DNA from: Gorsachius magnificus
Taxonomy: Eukaryota; Chordata; Aves; Pelecaniformes; Ardeidae
Reading direction: 5' to 3'
Assembly: GCA_034008185.1 (NCBI GenBank)
Contig: CM067086.1
Coordinates: 18,017,507-18,081,506 of the forward strand
Length of the DNA stretch: 64,000 bases
In this document: positions 62,379 through 64,000 of the stretch, piece after piece
Layout: each line of letters starts with the position of its first letter
Position numbering within the stretch: position 1 is the first letter of the stretch
The notes under the pieces: generated by a model
Seen by the model: only the letters and a program-made list of their open reading frames with translations
What the model was told of the DNA's origin: nothing
Databases searched by the model: none
Position numbers and translations under genes: made by a program

Positions 62379-64000
62379 GCAGTTGCAGCACTCTTGGCTA
62401 GGAATCATGCCCTCAGTGCCTATGCTTGATTCGCAGACCTAGTCCCTAAGCTGCTTATGCTCATGTCCATCTGCTGAGATGGCAAAACGCCTTCTCACAA
62501 GTTGTTTGGACTCTTGCCTTGAGGGCAGAGGTGCCAGGCAATGATCAGCAGCCTGCATGACAATGCAAGCGTCATTTCTTCTAAAAGAGCAGCTCCTTTA
62601 AGCAATTACTGTAGTACAGGCTACTACCATGGGCCTCTTAGAGCATGGTTACACCTGTTGAAAAATATGTGCCAAGAAAAGAATACATGAACCATACTGG
62701 AGAGCAGTCCAACCAGTGCAGCATCATTTTTAGCTGCCAAGGAGACAGGTTGCACTGCCGTAGGGGTATGAAAACACATCAGTAGTTCTCAGGGTGTCAA
62801 AAAAAGATCTCAGCAGGCCAAAACTGCCTGGAGGCATATCCGAAACAGGCAGTACAATGGTCCCAACTAGCAACTGGAGTAAAATAACAGTAATAGAACC
62901 TGTGTGAGAGCTTTCCACACAGAATTCGTAATTAAATCAAGAAAAAAAAACAGGATAGCTTTGTGTTACTCCCTTCAAAGAAAAATAGAAGACCCTGACC
63001 TTAATTCTTCCCGCTGAATAAACACCTGTGATATGGGCTATAAAGGCAAATATACTGTATGAAAAGAAGGTGAAATTCATTTTTTGTAGGAGTAATGAGG
63101 TAACCCTACAGAGTGGTGGGACTCGGTATACCAGTACGAAACTACTTTGTTGGCAGAAAAATCAAAGGACGAGAAAATTCTGAACATTGCTCTATGCAAG
63201 TGCAATAGGGGGTAAGCACTGAACAAGCCTGGCTGAAGGCAAATCCAATTTCAGTCTCTGTTTTGTCCCAGAAGTCCTGAACTGCTCCTCCATTTAGGGT
63301 ACAGTACCTGCATGACAGGAGGAGCAATTCTGTCAGCTAGGGTTACTAAACCCACTTCTTCTTTGTCTTGAAATGTTTTTAGATCACCACAAGCCACTTG
63401 TTTTGGGAAGGAGCCCAGAAGCAGCCTGTGACCCATTCTGCCAGCCTCATGCTATCCAAAAGTCACATCTTCAAAAAATGAGCTAGGACTTTTTTGACCA
63501 AAGCTATTTTTAGGGAAATGAAGTTTCAACAACTTTTATAAGCATTTTTCCAGTTAGCTCATGCTCTTATAAAAAATATTTTAGTAGATTTTAAGTTCAG
63601 AATTACTTTTTTTGTTTAACTGAATGATCAGAATATTTTTCTTTATTTTCAAACTGCACTGCAAAACATTTTAAATTGAACAGCTTTTGGCCTGTCTAGT
63701 AATTTGTAGAATTTTAATTGTCTAAAAAGTTCCTGAAATACTCGTCTCAGAGATTCTTGAAACAACATTTCATTTTTGTTTTTCTTATACAGCAGAGAAC
63801 TAAAAATCAGTTGTATCGGTACTGCTCAGCATTAGCCTCGAGGTAATTTTAAATCTCCCTTGAGTTGCTGGAGTGGACAAAAGGACTTGTGAAAGCCTCT
63901 GTGTGTTTCCAAGGAAGTACAATGAGCTGAAAGGCTGTCACCACTCTGCTCTGGTTTATATGCAGCTGCCACATTCTATGTCAGGTCTCATTGCAATCAG

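Larger units (their letters stand above)
50640..64000. other. Intergenic stretch without a recognised gene
   Basis: AT-rich sequence to the right edge. No coding exon, RNA gene or known interspersed repeat could be supported. Contains a G-rich tract at 56372-56400, a G8 run at 61461-61468, and two short tandem duplications (59916-59977 and 62321-62378). I looked for EGF-like cysteine patterns of NELL1 and saw none. Confidence 0.5.

Noticed and set aside
50640..64000. 3' exons of NELL1, expected upstream of ANO5 from mammalian gene order
   Set aside because: No cysteine-rich EGF or VWC-like exon patterns were seen; the gene probably lies beyond the right edge.
1..64000. CRISPR arrays, operons, phage, plasmid or toxin systems
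   Set aside because: The sequence is avian nuclear DNA with spliced genes and CR1/ERV repeats; no spaced direct repeats or bacterial-type gene clusters are present.

Overview
The window looks like vertebrate nuclear DNA from a bird, probably a neoavian. Evidence: AT-rich, gene-poor sequence; three truncated CR1 LINE copies with the characteristic 3' ends; four solo LTRs of one avian ERV family (5'-TGT...ACA-3'); and a spliced vertebrate gene with a CpG-island promoter. There is no bacterial, plasmid, phage or CRISPR content, and almost all short open frames here are chance.

Left half (1-30488), minus strand: the 5' part of ANO5 (anoctamin 5, TMEM16E), a membrane protein of the anoctamin/scramblase family. 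The coding start lies in a strong Kozak context at 30488 with an in-frame stop just upstream, inside a CpG island (about 29740-30770). Coding exons read right to left: 30428-30488, a candidate extra 45-nt exon 18523-18567, then 15709-15779, 8948-8995, 3262-3303 and 1948-2061. All joins are phase-compatible and all have GT-AG borders. The last exon carries the highly recognisable start of the anoctamin N-terminal dimerisation domain ([15 protein letters not shown]). The rest of the gene, about 800 residues including all membrane segments, lies beyond the left edge. Introns are large (about 11.9 kb for intron 1) and contain two CR1 remnants near the left end; a third CR1 fragment fills 1-644.

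Right half (30489-64000): the region upstream of ANO5. I could not support any protein-coding gene here. It holds four related solo LTRs, all on the minus strand (31057-31635, 38232-38821, 40409-40934, 49527-50087), an isolated CpG-rich island (about 50385-50600), a GC-rich segment of unknown origin (about 49010-49440), short tandem duplications, G-runs and one hairpin. In mammals the next gene upstream of ANO5 is NELL1; none of its coding sequence was recognised here.

Most interesting points: a probable additional symmetric ANO5 exon without a clear human counterpart, with an ANO6-like acidic motif; a NAGNAG acceptor at the 42-nt exon; a solo LTR about 570 bp upstream of the ANO5 start and in the same orientation; and the orphan CpG island beside another LTR. 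No wholly new biological system was found.
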